A stretch of 64,000 nt of DNA from Sphingomonadaceae bacterium 3R27C6. Its GTDB lineage: Bacteria > Pseudomonadota > Alphaproteobacteria > Sphingomonadales > Sphingomonadaceae. The stretch lies in the NCBI GenBank assembly GCA_005503215.1, contig SCNS01000015.1, positions 1-64,000 of the forward strand. Direction: 5' to 3'. The notes beneath the pieces are model-generated. The model did not search any database. It worked only from the letters and a program-made list of their open reading frames with translations, and had not been told where the DNA came from. This document shows, one piece after another, positions 42,450 through 53,584 of the stretch (its first letter is position 1; each line of letters begins with the position of its first letter). The position numbers and the translations under genes were made by a program.

Positions 42450-43990
42450 CGCTCGGTAGGTCCGATAAGGCGCAATCTACGCGCCGTCTTTCCGAGCGAA
42501 GCGCGGTCGGCGAGTGGCAGGGCAAAGCGCAGCGCAAGCCAGATGGCGGCGACGGCGATTAGCGCGAGCAGCGGCAGCGAGATCGCGTCGGGCAACAGGT
42601 CAGCGAGCACCGCCGCCACGCCTGCCACCACGGTGATCGCGATCCCGCGCAACGCTACCGGCAGAAATTGGGCGTCGAAGGGATGAAGGTTTTCGACCAT
42701 CGCGAGCTGGAGCATCGGGATGGCGGCCATCACGACAAGCCCGGTCGCGGTCGCGAGCGTTACGCCGGTTAACGGATCGAGATGCCCCACGATCAGCCAC
42801 CCCACGCCGACCGCGACGGCAACCCCGAATATGCTGGCGGTAAGCTGTTGACGGAAAGCGGCGACGACTTGAAGCACCGGCGCCGAAATACCGAGCACCG
42901 CTTCGGTGGCGCGCGCGAACAGCAGGATGACAAGTGCGGCTTGTGCCGCCTGCGCCTGATGGCCGAACAGCCCGAGCAGCGACGCGCTGCCCGCGGCGAG
43001 CACAGCGGCGAGCGGCAGCGCGATCGCCAGGATCAGCCGCGTCGCATAGGCATAGATGTCGGCGACCTGCCGCCGGTCCTCGCGCTCGGCGCTCGCGGCG
43101 AGCGGCGCCATCACGTACGTAAACGCGATGCGCACAAGCTGGACGACGCTCGACAATTTTCGCGCGATCGTGAACAGGCCCGCCGCCGCCGCGCCCGCTG
43201 CGCCGGGGAGCAGCATGTTGAGGATGAGTGCGGGCGCATCGCCGAACAGCCGGGCGATGATGTTCGACGGCAGGATCGAAAGCCCCGCCCAGAAAGTGTT
43301 GCGCGCCGTCTCGCTGGCCCACGGTCCGCGCCACAGATCGGCGAAACTATAGTGACGCGCGAGCAGGCGCACGCTGAGCGCTGCGGTGATCGCGAGCGAA
43401 CAGAGGTGTGCGATGAACAGCCCCTTGAGGCCGAAGCCACCGGCGAAAAACAGCGCCGCGAACACCAGTCGCAACATCTGTTCCCACACGATCCTGAGGC
43501 GGATTTCGGCCCCGAACACCATCCGCGCGCGCAGCGCCGACGTCGCGATTTCGACAAAGGCCCACAGCGGTAGCGCCCAGACGAAGATGCGGATCGCGGG
43601 GGTGACGAGCTCGCGGTCCTTCGCAGCGACGTTGAGCAGCGAACCGAGATCGGCGGCAAATAGGGCGACCAGCGCCGCGACAATGATGCATGGCCCGACG
43701 CCGAAAATCATCGCGGTACGCAGCGCCGCCGCCGCCTCGGCCTTGCCCGCCGATTGCGGCACGGTGCGCTGCATCGCGCTTGTCATGCCGAGATCGAAGA
43801 TATTCTCGAGCAGGTTCACCGCCGCCCAGAGCACGGCATAGAGGCCGTAACCGGCAAGGCCGAACATCAGGACGTAGAGCGGCTGCGCGACGATCTCGAC
43901 CACTGCGCCGAGGCGCGCCAGCACGGTCGTGCCGAGCCCGCGCGCGACGCTGCGGCTGGTAACGGCGGGTTGGGCGACGTCTTCGCTCAT
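42446..43990 (-). CDS. oligosaccharide/lipid flippase (MATE/Wzx-like)
   Basis: 514 residues from [20 protein letters not shown]; upstream in-frame extension to 44209 is antisense to the sdhB leader and non-homologous. About 12-14 membrane helices in two halves, with the MOP-superfamily style of long hydrophobic segments ([59 protein letters not shown]). It would move a lipid-linked product across the inner membrane. It is first in the five-gene operon that ends with the HIT gene; every junction overlaps by 4 bp or abuts. Confidence 0.8.
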   Translation of the reverse strand: MSEDVAQPAVTSRSVARGLGTTVLARLGAVVEIVAQPLYVLMFGLAGYGLYAVLWAAVNLLENIFDLGMTSAMQRTVPQSAGKAEAAAALRTAMIFGVGPCIIVAALVALFAADLGSLLNVAAKDRELVTPAIRIFVWALPLWAFVEIATSALRARMVFGAEIRLRIVWEQMLRLVFAALFFAGGFGLKGLFIAHLCSLAITAALSVRLLARHYSFADLWRGPWASETARNTFWAGLSILPSNIIARLFGDAPALILNMLLPGAAGAAAAGLFTIARKLSSVVQLVRIAFTYVMAPLAASAEREDRRQVADIYAYATRLILAIALPLAAVLAAGSASLLGLFGHQAQAAQAALVILLFARATEAVLGISAPVLQVVAAFRQQLTASIFGVAVAVGVGWLIVGHLDPLTGVTLATATGLVVMAAIPMLQLAMVENLHPFDAQFLPVALRGIAITVVAGVAAVLADLLPDAISLPLLALIAVAAIWLALRFALPLADRASLGKTARRLRLIGPTER

Positions 43991-44117
43991 CCTTGCCGCA
44001 CCTAGCGACTCGTCCGCCGCGCCGCCAGCGGCTTTCGCGCTTTGGCGTCCTTCACCCTCTTGTCGACTCTGCCATTCGGGGCTAGGCAGCGCGCAATTGC
44101 ATAGGGAACCCCGCGAT

Positions 44118-44900
44118 ATGGCCCAATTTGTCCTGCCCAAGAACAGCCGCCCGCAAAAGACGGGCAAGGTCCACAAGGCCGAAGGCGCCGCGGCGGTGAA
44201 GAAGTTCAAAGTCTATCGCTACGACCCCGACAGCGGCCAGAATCCGCGGTTCGACACATTCGAGATCGACACCGAAAAATGCGGTCCGATGGTGCTCGAC
44301 GCACTCATCAAGATGAAGAGCGAGCAGGATTCGTCGCTGACCTTCCGCCGTTCGTGCCGCGAGGGCATTTGCGGCAGCTGTTCGATGAACATGAACGGCA
44401 AGAATGGGCTCGCCTGCACCACGGCGATCGAGGATCTGAAGGGCGACATCACGATCACCCCGCTGCCGTCGATGGACGTGATCAAGGATCTCGTCCCCGA
44501 TTTCACCCATTTCTATGCGCAATATGCCTCGATCGAACCGTGGCTGAAGACCAAGACGACGACCCCAAGCGGCAAGGAGCGGCTGCAGTCGCCCGCCGAG
44601 CGCGAAAAGCTCGACGGGCTTTACGAGTGCATCCTGTGCGCCTGCTGCTCGACGAGCTGCCCCAGCTATTGGTGGAACAGCGACAAGTTCCTTGGCCCCG
44701 CGATCCTGCTCCAGGCGTATCGCTGGCTCGCCGACAGCCGTGACGAGATGACCGGCGAACGGCTCGACGAGCTCGAAGATCCGTTCCGCCTCTATCGCTG
44801 CCACACGATCATGAACTGCGCGAACGCCTGCCCCAAGGGCCTCAGCCCCGCGCGCGCGATCGCCGAGATCAAGAAGCTCGAGGCCGAGCGGCAGGTGTGA
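44118..44900 (+). CDS. sdhB: succinate dehydrogenase iron-sulfur subunit
   Basis: 260 residues beginning [23 protein letters not shown]. [2Fe-2S] ligands lie in [10 protein letters not shown] and the Cys of LACTT. The [4Fe-4S]/[3Fe-4S] ligands lie in [16 protein letters not shown] and [17 protein letters not shown]. Electrons from FAD in SdhA pass to ubiquinone. The rest of the sdh operon (sdhC, D, A) is not upstream: the neighbour there is the divergent flippase, 127 bp away. So sdhB is detached from its operon in this window, with its own promoter region. Confidence 0.96.
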   Translation: MAQFVLPKNSRPQKTGKVHKAEGAAAVKKFKVYRYDPDSGQNPRFDTFEIDTEKCGPMVLDALIKMKSEQDSSLTFRRSCREGICGSCSMNMNGKNGLACTTAIEDLKGDITITPLPSMDVIKDLVPDFTHFYAQYASIEPWLKTKTTTPSGKERLQSPAEREKLDGLYECILCACCSTSCPSYWWNSDKFLGPAILLQAYRWLADSRDEMTGERLDELEDPFRLYRCHTIMNCANACPKGLSPARAIAEIKKLEAERQV

Positions 44901-45388
44901 ACGACGGGATCGAGGAACCGAAGCGCCGGGACCATTTCAGCGCGGAGACGCTGGACGATGGTTGGGTCAGCTGGAACCTCAAGGACCCGACGCGCTTCAA
45001 CGCTTTCATCGAACCGCTGACCGTCCGCGTCGAACCGCCGACCGCCGATGGCCGCCCGTGCGCGCGGGTGCGCATGATCCCCGAACGCAAGCACAGCAAC
45101 CTCGGCGATAATGTCCATGGCGCGGTGACGCTGGCGCTCGTCGACATCGCGCTGTTCGCGGCGTCGCATCAGTTCGGTTCGCTCAACGCCGGCCATTCGG
45201 TGACGCTCGACCTGTCTACGCAGTTTGTTGGCGCGGGCCGCGTCGGCGAGCCGCTCGACGCCGTGGTCGAACTCGTGCGCGAGACCGGCCGGCTGATCTT
45301 CCTGCGCGGACTCGTCGTGCAAGGCGAGGGCGACAGCCATATCGTACTGACCTTCGCCGGGACGATCCGCAAGGCGAGCGCCAAGTGA
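44897..45388 (+). CDS. PaaI-family hot-dog thioesterase
   Basis: 163 residues, GTG start overlapping the sdhB stop (GTGA). The hot-dog domain has [30 protein letters not shown], the segment with the catalytic Asp, and [22 protein letters not shown]. It hydrolyses acyl-CoA, probably medium-chain or aromatic. It lies between sdhB and zapE with overlapping stops and starts on both sides, so all three are translated together. Confidence 0.87.
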   Translation: MNDGIEEPKRRDHFSAETLDDGWVSWNLKDPTRFNAFIEPLTVRVEPPTADGRPCARVRMIPERKHSNLGDNVHGAVTLALVDIALFAASHQFGSLNAGHSVTLDLSTQFVGAGRVGEPLDAVVELVRETGRLIFLRGLVVQGEGDSHIVLTFAGTIRKASAK

Positions 45389-46506
45389 CCACCGTCCTTG
45401 CGGCCTATGACGCGCTTGTCGCGGCGGGCGAGCTTCGCCCCGACCCCGAACAGCGCGCCGCCGCCGAGCGGCTGAACCAGTTGCAAGCCGAGCTCGAAGC
45501 CGTACCAAAGCGCGGCAGCCTGCTCTGGCGCCTCGCGGGCCGCAAGCCCGAGGCGCTGCGCGGCGTCTATCTGTGGGGTGCCGTCGGGCGCGGCAAGTCG
45601 ATGTTGATGGATCTTTTCTACGATCATCTCATCATCCAGCGGAAGCGGCGCGTCCATTTTCATGCCTTCATGCTCGACGTCCATGCGCGGATGCGCGAGG
45701 TGCGCAAGAGCGAGAGCGGCGACCCGATCCCGCTTGTCGCCGATGCGCTCGCCGAAAATACGCGCTGCCTCGCGTTCGACGAAATGGTCGTGAACAACAG
45801 TGCCGATGCGATGATCCTCTCGCGCCTGTTTACCGCGCTGATCGACCGCGGGGTGACGATGGTAGCGACGTCGAACCGGCCACCGAAGGACCTCTACAAG
45901 GACGGACTCAACCGCGAGCATTTCCTGCCCTTCATCGCGCTCGTCGAGGAACGGCTCGACGTGATGAGCCTCAACGGCCCGACCGATTATCGCCGCGACC
46001 GGCTGGGCGACGGTGCCCGCTGGTTCGTTCCCGCCGACGATACCGCGAGCGCGGCGCTGTCGGCCGCTTTCTTCCGCCTCACCGACTATCCGCCTGAGGA
46101 CCGCGCGCATGTCCCGACGCTCGAACTCGACGTCGGCGGCGGGCGGATGCTGCATGTGCCGAAGGCGCTGAAGGGCGTCGCGGTCTTTTCGTTCAAGCGG
46201 TTATGCGGCGAAGCGCGCGGCGCGGCCGATTATCTGGCAGTCGCGCGCCATTTCCACACCGTCATCATTGTCGGCATCCCGCGCATGGGGCCGGAGAACC
46301 GCAACGAGGCGGCGCGGTTCGTCACGCTGATCGACGCGCTCTACGAATATAAGGTCAAGCTGCTCGCGAGCGCGGCGGCGATGCCCGATCAGCTCTACAT
46401 CGCGGGCGACGGGGCGTTCGAATTCGAGCGGACGGCAAGCCGCCTCGCCGAAATGCAGTCGGATGACTATCTCGCGCTAGGCCACGGCCAGGAAGACGCC
46501 GCCTAA
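45385..46506 (+). CDS. zapE: cell-division ATPase ZapE (AFG1-like)
   Basis: 373 residues, GTG start overlapping the thioesterase stop. Walker A is GAVGRGKS (65-72), Walker B LAFDEMVVN, with downstream VATSNRPPKDLYKDGLNREHFLPFI and the C-terminal PRMGPENRNEAARFVTLIDALYE, all typical for the ZapE/AFG1 family. It acts at late divisome stages, notably under low oxygen, which fits with the neighbouring sdhB. The 3' end overlaps the convergent deacetylase gene by 30 bp. Confidence 0.93.
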   Translation: MTTVLAAYDALVAAGELRPDPEQRAAAERLNQLQAELEAVPKRGSLLWRLAGRKPEALRGVYLWGAVGRGKSMLMDLFYDHLIIQRKRRVHFHAFMLDVHARMREVRKSESGDPIPLVADALAENTRCLAFDEMVVNNSADAMILSRLFTALIDRGVTMVATSNRPPKDLYKDGLNREHFLPFIALVEERLDVMSLNGPTDYRRDRLGDGARWFVPADDTASAALSAAFFRLTDYPPEDRAHVPTLELDVGGGRMLHVPKALKGVAVFSFKRLCGEARGAADYLAVARHFHTVIIVGIPRMGPENRNEAARFVTLIDALYEYKVKLLASAAAMPDQLYIAGDGAFEFERTASRLAEMQSDDYLALGHGQEDAA

Positions 46507-47520
46507 AATCTTACCCCAGCGTGACGAATTGACCGTCACCGAAATGAGGTCGCGCACGTAGCGGACCTCGTGCGCGAGGTGGCCGATACCCTGCTCGATC
46601 GTCCGGCGCAGCGTGCGGAGCGGCTTGGGCGCGGCGAGTCCGATCCGCGCGGGGCGTTCGGGCGGTCCGGGCAAAGTCGCAAATCCGCCGCTGGTCACGC
46701 GCGTGTCGTCCGCGACCGCGCGGCACAGCGCCTCCATCCGCGAAATCGCCAGCCCGTTCGGAACTTCGCGGTCGCGGCTCAGCAGTTCGAAGCTGTGGCT
46801 GAACGCCGAAAACTGGATCGCGCCGCTCGCCGCACTATGATCGAGCGCGTCGCGCATTTCCTCTTCGGACATCGCGCAAAGCTGCGCGGGGCGGAAACGG
46901 TTCGCGCGGTCCATCAGCCCGCTGACGGGCACTTCGACCACGCCGTGATGCGTGCGCATGCCGAGATTGCCCGCGTCGAGCGAGATGGCGCAGCCATGGC
47001 CCTTGTACGCGGCGTTGAAACTGCTGTCGAAGCGGAAATCCAAGGCCGCGAGCGCGCGGAGCGTGTCGTCGTTGGCGCCGAAATTGCCGGCGCGGAACGC
47101 GGTTGGTTTCGGGGCGCCGGCGCCGACGAGGATGTCGCGGGCGAGCGCGATCAGCTTCTTCTGCGCCGTGAGCGGAAAATCGCCGATGTTGCGGCCGGTC
47201 AGCCGGCCGACCGGGTTGAAGCGCGCGAAGGCGAGCCATTCGGTGTGGATATGGACCTGCACCTCGTGCCCGCGCGCGACGACGGGCTCGACGATCGCGT
47301 CGATCACCCCGGGGCCGTAGACCAGCGCGGGCATCGGATCGATGAAGAACACGCCGGTCAGCCCGTGGCGTTCGAGCATGTCCATCTGGAAATGGATGCC
47401 GAAATCGCCATCGCGGCAGCGGCCGAGGATCGAGCTTTCGAAATTGGCGCGCGCGTCGGCGCCGCGCTGGTAGAGGCCGGCCGACAATTCGGTGTCGAAG
47501 CTGATGATTGCCCGGGTCAT
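46477..47520 (-). CDS. polysaccharide deacetylase-fold protein
   Basis: 347 residues from MTRAIISFDTELSAGLYQRGADARAN (an ATG at 47538 is possible). The NodB-like pattern is present: the first motif FDTELS, a metal-site region GHEVQVHIHTEWLAF with two His, PTAFRAGNFGAND as motif 3 and ISLDAGNLGMRTHHGVVEVPVSGL as a later strand. There is no signal peptide, so it may act on cytoplasmic or nucleotide-linked glycan. The C-terminal helix (RTIEQGIGHLAHEVRYVRDL) is outside the domain. Convergent, overlapping zapE by 30 bp. Confidence 0.75.
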   Translation of the reverse strand: MTRAIISFDTELSAGLYQRGADARANFESSILGRCRDGDFGIHFQMDMLERHGLTGVFFIDPMPALVYGPGVIDAIVEPVVARGHEVQVHIHTEWLAFARFNPVGRLTGRNIGDFPLTAQKKLIALARDILVGAGAPKPTAFRAGNFGANDDTLRALAALDFRFDSSFNAAYKGHGCAISLDAGNLGMRTHHGVVEVPVSGLMDRANRFRPAQLCAMSEEEMRDALDHSAASGAIQFSAFSHSFELLSRDREVPNGLAISRMEALCRAVADDTRVTSGGFATLPGPPERPARIGLAAPKPLRTLRRTIEQGIGHLAHEVRYVRDLISVTVNSSRWGKILGGVFLAVA

Positions 47521-49406
<1,886 letters not shown>

Positions 49407-49408
49407 AT

Positions 49409-50299
49409 ATGTCCATCCTCATCGACAAAAACACCAAGGTCATCACGCAAGGGATGACGGGTGCCACCGGCACCTTCCACACCGAACAGGCGCTTGCCTA
49501 TGGTACGCAGATGGTCGGCGGTGTGACGCCGGGCAAGGGCGGCACGACGCACATCGGCCTGCCGAACTTCAACACCGTTGAAGAAGCGAAGGCCGCAACC
49601 GGCGCGACCGCGAGCTGCATCTATGTTCCGCCGCCGTTCGCGGCGGACTCGATCCTCGAGGCGATCGATGCCGAGATGGAACTGATCGTGTGCATCACCG
49701 AAGGCATTCCGGTGCTCGACATGGTCAAGGTGAAGCGCGCGCTGTCGGGCTCGAAATCGCGCCTGATCGGCCCGAACTGCCCCGGCGTGCTGACCCCCGG
49801 CGAATGCAAGATCGGCATCATGCCCGGCAGCATCTTCTCGAAGGGCAGCGTCGGCGTCGTCTCGCGCTCGGGTACGCTGACCTATGAAGCGGTGTTCCAG
49901 ACGACGAACGTTGGCCTGGGTCAGACGACCGCGGTCGGCATCGGCGGCGACCCCGTCAACGGCACCAACTTCATCGACGTGCTCGAACTCTTCCTCGCCG
50001 ACGAGGCGACCAAGTCGATCATCATGATCGGCGAAATCGGCGGCGACGCCGAGGAGCAGGCGGCGCAGTTCCTGATCGACGAAGCGAAGCGCGGCCGCAA
50101 GAAGCCGATGGCCGGCTTCATCGCGGGCCGCACCGCGCCTCCGGGCCGCCGCATGGGCCATGCCGGCGCGATCGTGTCGGGCGGCAAGGGCGACGCCGAA
50201 AGCAAGATCGCGGCGATGGAAGCCGCGGGCATCAAGGTGTCGGCGAGCCCGTCGGAACTCGGCTCGACCCTCGCCGAAGTGCTCAAGGAACGCGTGTAA
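49409..50299 (+). CDS. sucD: succinate--CoA ligase, alpha subunit
   Basis: 296 residues, full length. CoA-binding Rossmann domain ([26 protein letters not shown]), the conserved [25 protein letters not shown], and phosphohistidine His in [16 protein letters not shown]. It couples succinyl-CoA cleavage to nucleotide triphosphate synthesis with SucC, which is not encoded in this window; the usual mdh-sucC-sucD slot instead has the secreted protein. A ribosome-binding site TAGGAG precedes the ATG. The GIY-YIG element begins 24 bp after the stop. Confidence 0.97.
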   Translation: MSILIDKNTKVITQGMTGATGTFHTEQALAYGTQMVGGVTPGKGGTTHIGLPNFNTVEEAKAATGATASCIYVPPPFAADSILEAIDAEMELIVCITEGIPVLDMVKVKRALSGSKSRLIGPNCPGVLTPGECKIGIMPGSIFSKGSVGVVSRSGTLTYEAVFQTTNVGLGQTTAVGIGGDPVNGTNFIDVLELFLADEATKSIIMIGEIGGDAEEQAAQFLIDEAKRGRKKPMAGFIAGRTAPPGRRMGHAGAIVSGGKGDAESKIAAMEAAGIKVSASPSELGSTLAEVLKERV

Positions 50300-50323
50300 T
50301 TCAGATCGTGCCGCTCGTTCATC

Positions 50324-50355
50324 GTGCCCCTGCGAAGGCAGGGGCCCATCTCCTG
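50324..50355 (+). repeat. left 32-bp inverted repeat of the GIY-YIG element
   Basis: Perfect reverse complement of 50694-50725. The hairpin within it has an 8-bp stem closing on GAAG (50326-50345). Confidence 0.9.
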
Positions 50356-50367
50356 CCCGGGCGATGA

Positions 50368-50658
50368 ATGAAGAGCGGCGCGGTCTATATCATGGCGAAC
50401 CGCAAAAACGGCGCCATCTATACCGGATCGACATCGAAGCTGGTGCAGCGCGTTTATCAGCACCGCACGATGTTGATCGAGGGTTTTACGAAGACCCATG
50501 GCTGTGTGCTTCTGGTGTGGTTTGAAGCGCATGAGGATTTGCAGGAAGCGCGAAGACGCGAACTGCAGATCAAGCGATGGAAACGAAGTTGGAAGGTGCG
50601 GATGATCGAGGAAACAAATCCCGATTGGCGGGATTTGTGGTTCGCGATTCAGGGCTGA
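50368..50658 (+). CDS. GIY-YIG nuclease family protein (YhbQ/UPF0213-like)
   Basis: 96 residues forming one GIY-YIG domain. AVY (5-7) and YTG (18-20) are the first motif pair, with Arg28, His32 and Glu65 at catalytic positions and the family-typical tail NPDWRDLW (84-91). An alternative start is ATG 50392, but the domain begins before it. Stand-alone members make single-strand nicks; biological roles are poorly known. The gene sits inside 32-bp inverted repeats that look like the REP substrates of RAYT transposases, hence the suggestion that it mobilises or maintains them. Confidence 0.85.
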   Translation: MKSGAVYIMANRKNGAIYTGSTSKLVQRVYQHRTMLIEGFTKTHGCVLLVWFEAHEDLQEARRRELQIKRWKRSWKVRMIEETNPDWRDLWFAIQG

Positions 50659-50693
50659 TGAAAATCTGCTCCGTCGGCACCATGTTTAGGCCC

Positions 50694-50725
50694 CAGGAGA
50701 TGGGCCCCTGCCTTCGCAGGGGCAC
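50694..50725 (-). repeat. right 32-bp inverted repeat of the GIY-YIG element
   Basis: Perfect reverse complement of 50324-50355; ends 15 bp before the sucA start codon. No good Shine-Dalgarno is left between it and sucA. Confidence 0.9.
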
Positions 50726-50740
50726 TGCGAGTTTAAGACT

Positions 50741-53563
50741 ATGAACCTCGAACGACAAAGCTTCGACATCGACGAGCCGCAGGCCGGCCCGAGCTGGGCG
50801 CCGAAGAACTGGCCCCAGATCGACAGCGACGACCTGACCGCCGCGCTCGACCCGCAGCAGATGCAGGTCGCGGTGAAGGCCGCCGCCGCCAAGGCGGGTG
50901 CCGCGCTGTCGAATGCCGAAGTCGAGCGCGCCGCCGACGATTCGATCCGCGCGATGATGCTGATCCGCACCTATCGCGTGCGCGGGCATCTTGCTGCGAA
51001 CCTCGATCCGCTCGGCCTCAGCCAGCGCGAGCTGCCCGCTGACCTGACGCCCGAATATCACGGCTTCGTCGGCGCCGACCTCGATCGTCCGGTCTACATC
51101 GGCGGGACGCTCGGCCTTGAAAAGGCGACCATTCGCGAGATCGTCGCGATCCTGCGCGCCAATTATTGCGGCAATGTCGGCCTTGAATATATGCACATCG
51201 CCGACATCGAGGAGCGCCAGTTCCTGCAGGAGCGGATGGAAGGCGCCGACAAGATCATCGAATTTTCGGTCGAGGGCAAACGCGCCATCCTGAGCAAGGT
51301 GATCCAGGCCGAGGAGTGGGAGAAATTCCTCGCGCGCAAATATGTCGGCACCAAGCGCTTCGGCCTCGACGGCGGCGAGAGCATGATCCCCGCGATGGAA
51401 GCGATCATCAAATATGGCGCCCAGTACGGCGTGCGCGAGATCGTCTATGGCATGGCGCACCGCGGGCGGCTCAACATGCTCGCGAACGTCATGGCGAAGC
51501 CGTATCAGGTGATCTTCCACGAATTCGCCGGCGGGTCGGCGAACCCCGACGACATCGGCGGTTCGGGCGACGTCAAATATCACCTCGGCACCTCGACCGA
51601 CCGCGAATTCGGCGGCGCGTCGGTGCATATGTCGCTCGTTCCCAACCCGTCGCACCTCGAAGCCGCCGACCCCGTCGTGCTCGGCAAGGTGCGCGCGCAG
51701 CAGGTCGTGCGCGACGACCTCACCAAGCATGAGCAGGTGCTGCCCGTGCTGATCCATGGCGACGCGGCGTTCGCGGGGCAGGGGATCGTCTGGGAATGCC
51801 TCGGCTTCTCGGGCATCCGCGGCTACAACACCGGCGGCTGCATCCACTTCATCGTCAACAACCAGATCGGTTTCACGACCAGCCCGCAGTTCGCGCGCTC
51901 GTCGCCCTATCCGTCGGACGTGGCGAAGGGCGTGATGGCGCCGATCCTGCACGTCAACGGCGACGATCCTGAGGCCGTGACCTTCGCGTGCAAGCTCGCG
52001 ATCGATTTCCGCCAGCAGTTCAAGCGCGACGTCGTGATCGACATGTGGTGCTATCGCCGCTTCGGCCATAACGAGGGCGACGAGCCGTCGTTCACGCAGC
52101 CGCTGATGTACGCCGTCATTCGTCAGCATCCGCCGGTGTCGCAGCTTTGTGCCGCGAAACTGGAGGCCGAAGGCGTGGTCGATGCGGGCTGGGCCGATGC
52201 CCGGCGCGCCGAATTCGTGGCGCGGCTGGAAGAGGATTTCGAAGCGGCGAAGAGCTACAAGCCGAACAAGGCCGACTGGTTCGCGGGCCGCTGGTCGGGG
52301 CTGCACGCCCCCGCCGATCCCGAAAACGCGCGCCGCAACATCGCGACGGGGGTGTCGGACAAATTGTTCGATTCGATCGGCCGGACGTTGACGACGATCC
52401 CCGCCGACGTCGAGGTCCACAAGACGCTGCGCCGCGTGATCGACGCGCGCGGCGCGATGTTCGCCGACAAGAGCGATGGCGAAGTGTTCGACTGGGCGAC
52501 CGCCGAAAGCCTCGCGTTCGGCACGTTGCTCAGCGAAGGCTATCAGGTGCGCCTGTCGGGCCAGGATTCGGGTCGCGGCACGTTCAGCCAGCGTCATGCG
52601 GTCTGGATCGATCAGAAGACCGAAGCCCGATATGTCCCGCTGACCACCGTGCCGCACGGCCGGTTCGAGGTGCTCGACAGCCCGCTGTCCGAATATGGCG
52701 TGCTCGGCTTCGAATATGGCTATGCGATGGCCGATCCGAAGAGTCTCGTGCTCTGGGAAGCGCAGTTCGGCGATTTCGCCAACGGCGCGCAGATCATGAT
52801 CGACCAGTTCATCGCGTCGGGCGAGGCCAAGTGGCTGCGCGCCAACGGACTCGTGATGTTGCTCCCCCACGGTTACGAAGGGCAGGGGCCGGAGCATAGC
52901 TCGGCGCGTCTCGAACGCTTCCTCCAGCTGTGCGCGGGCGACAATATCCAGGTGTGCAATATTTCGACCCCGTCGAACTATTTCCACGTCCTGCGCCGCC
53001 AGATGCTGCGCCCGTTCCGCAAGCCGATGATCATCATGACGCCGAAGTCGCTGCTCCGCCACAAGCTCGCGGTGTCGCAGCGTTCGGACTTCATCGGCGA
53101 CGCGCATTTCCGCCGCCTGATGTCCGATCGCACGCCGCCCGCGGACAAGGACGTCAAGCGCGTCGTCCTCTGCTCGGGCAAGGTCGGGTACGACCTGATG
53201 GAAGCGCGCGATGCCGCGGGCCTCACCGACACGACGGTCGTCCGCGTCGAGCAGATCTATCCCTTCCCGGGTGAACCGCTCGCCGTCCGCCTGAAGCGGA
53301 TGCCGAACCTCGAAGAGGTCGTCTGGGCGCAGGAAGAGCCGCGCAACAACGGCGCCTGGTTCTTCGTCAACGAACTGATCGAAGAGGCGCTGACCGAGGC
53401 GGGCAAGAAGGGCATGCGGCCGCGTTATGCGGGCCGCGCCGCCGCGGCGTCGCCCGCGACGGGCCTGATGAGCCGCCACCAGACTGAACAGTCGGCGCTC
53501 GTCGCCGATGCGCTCGGCCTGTCGGTTCGCGCCGAAATCCGCCGTACGAAGAATAAAGCTTAA
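50741..53563 (+). CDS. sucA: 2-oxoglutarate dehydrogenase E1 component
   Basis: 940 residues, the normal length for OdhA/SucA. An N-terminal SucB-binding helix (MNLERQSFDIDEPQ) is followed by the thiamine-diphosphate domain with HGDAAFAGQGI, RGYNTGGCIHFIVNNQIGFTTSP and GHNEGDEPSFTQPLMY, and the transketolase-like second half with QDSGRGTFSQRHA, LPHGYEGQGPEHSSARLERFLQL. It decarboxylates 2-oxoglutarate and transfers succinyl to lipoamide on SucB. Spacing: sucB starts 21 bp downstream. The upstream spacer is the GIY-YIG element, so the promoter may be read from sucD or from inside the element. Confidence 0.97.
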   Translation: MNLERQSFDIDEPQAGPSWAPKNWPQIDSDDLTAALDPQQMQVAVKAAAAKAGAALSNAEVERAADDSIRAMMLIRTYRVRGHLAANLDPLGLSQRELPADLTPEYHGFVGADLDRPVYIGGTLGLEKATIREIVAILRANYCGNVGLEYMHIADIEERQFLQERMEGADKIIEFSVEGKRAILSKVIQAEEWEKFLARKYVGTKRFGLDGGESMIPAMEAIIKYGAQYGVREIVYGMAHRGRLNMLANVMAKPYQVIFHEFAGGSANPDDIGGSGDVKYHLGTSTDREFGGASVHMSLVPNPSHLEAADPVVLGKVRAQQVVRDDLTKHEQVLPVLIHGDAAFAGQGIVWECLGFSGIRGYNTGGCIHFIVNNQIGFTTSPQFARSSPYPSDVAKGVMAPILHVNGDDPEAVTFACKLAIDFRQQFKRDVVIDMWCYRRFGHNEGDEPSFTQPLMYAVIRQHPPVSQLCAAKLEAEGVVDAGWADARRAEFVARLEEDFEAAKSYKPNKADWFAGRWSGLHAPADPENARRNIATGVSDKLFDSIGRTLTTIPADVEVHKTLRRVIDARGAMFADKSDGEVFDWATAESLAFGTLLSEGYQVRLSGQDSGRGTFSQRHAVWIDQKTEARYVPLTTVPHGRFEVLDSPLSEYGVLGFEYGYAMADPKSLVLWEAQFGDFANGAQIMIDQFIASGEAKWLRANGLVMLLPHGYEGQGPEHSSARLERFLQLCAGDNIQVCNISTPSNYFHVLRRQMLRPFRKPMIIMTPKSLLRHKLAVSQRSDFIGDAHFRRLMSDRTPPADKDVKRVVLCSGKVGYDLMEARDAAGLTDTTVVRVEQIYPFPGEPLAVRLKRMPNLEEVVWAQEEPRNNGAWFFVNELIEEALTEAGKKGMRPRYAGRAAAASPATGLMSRHQTEQSALVADALGLSVRAEIRRTKNKA

Positions 53564-53584
53564 GCCCCCCAAGGAACTGCACCT

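Larger units (their letters stand above)
50324..50725. mobile_element. candidate GIY-YIG-encoding REP-like element, 402 bp
   Basis: The ends 50324-50355 and 50694-50725 are perfect 32-bp inverted repeats. Each contains a REP-like hairpin GCCCCTGC-GAAG-GCAGGGGC, and the pair encloses one gene, the GIY-YIG nuclease. The element starts 24 bp after sucD and ends 15 bp before the sucA start, breaking the sucCD-sucAB arrangement without disrupting any gene. It resembles a REP/RAYT arrangement with a different nuclease. No target-site duplication is obvious. Confidence 0.65.

Noticed and set aside
42782..43573. 263-codon plus-strand frame under the flippase
   Set aside because: Low-complexity Arg/Glu-rich translation antisense to twelve membrane helices.
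44897..46506. Operon for a second sdh-linked complex with sdhB
   Set aside because: The overlapping thioesterase and zapE are co-transcribed but have no known role in succinate dehydrogenase; overlap alone is common in this genome.
50324..50355. Simple transcription terminator after sucD
   Set aside because: The hairpin could stop transcription, but an exact 32-bp inverted copy 338 bp away and the lack of a T-run argue for a repeat-end rather than a terminator; both roles are still possible.
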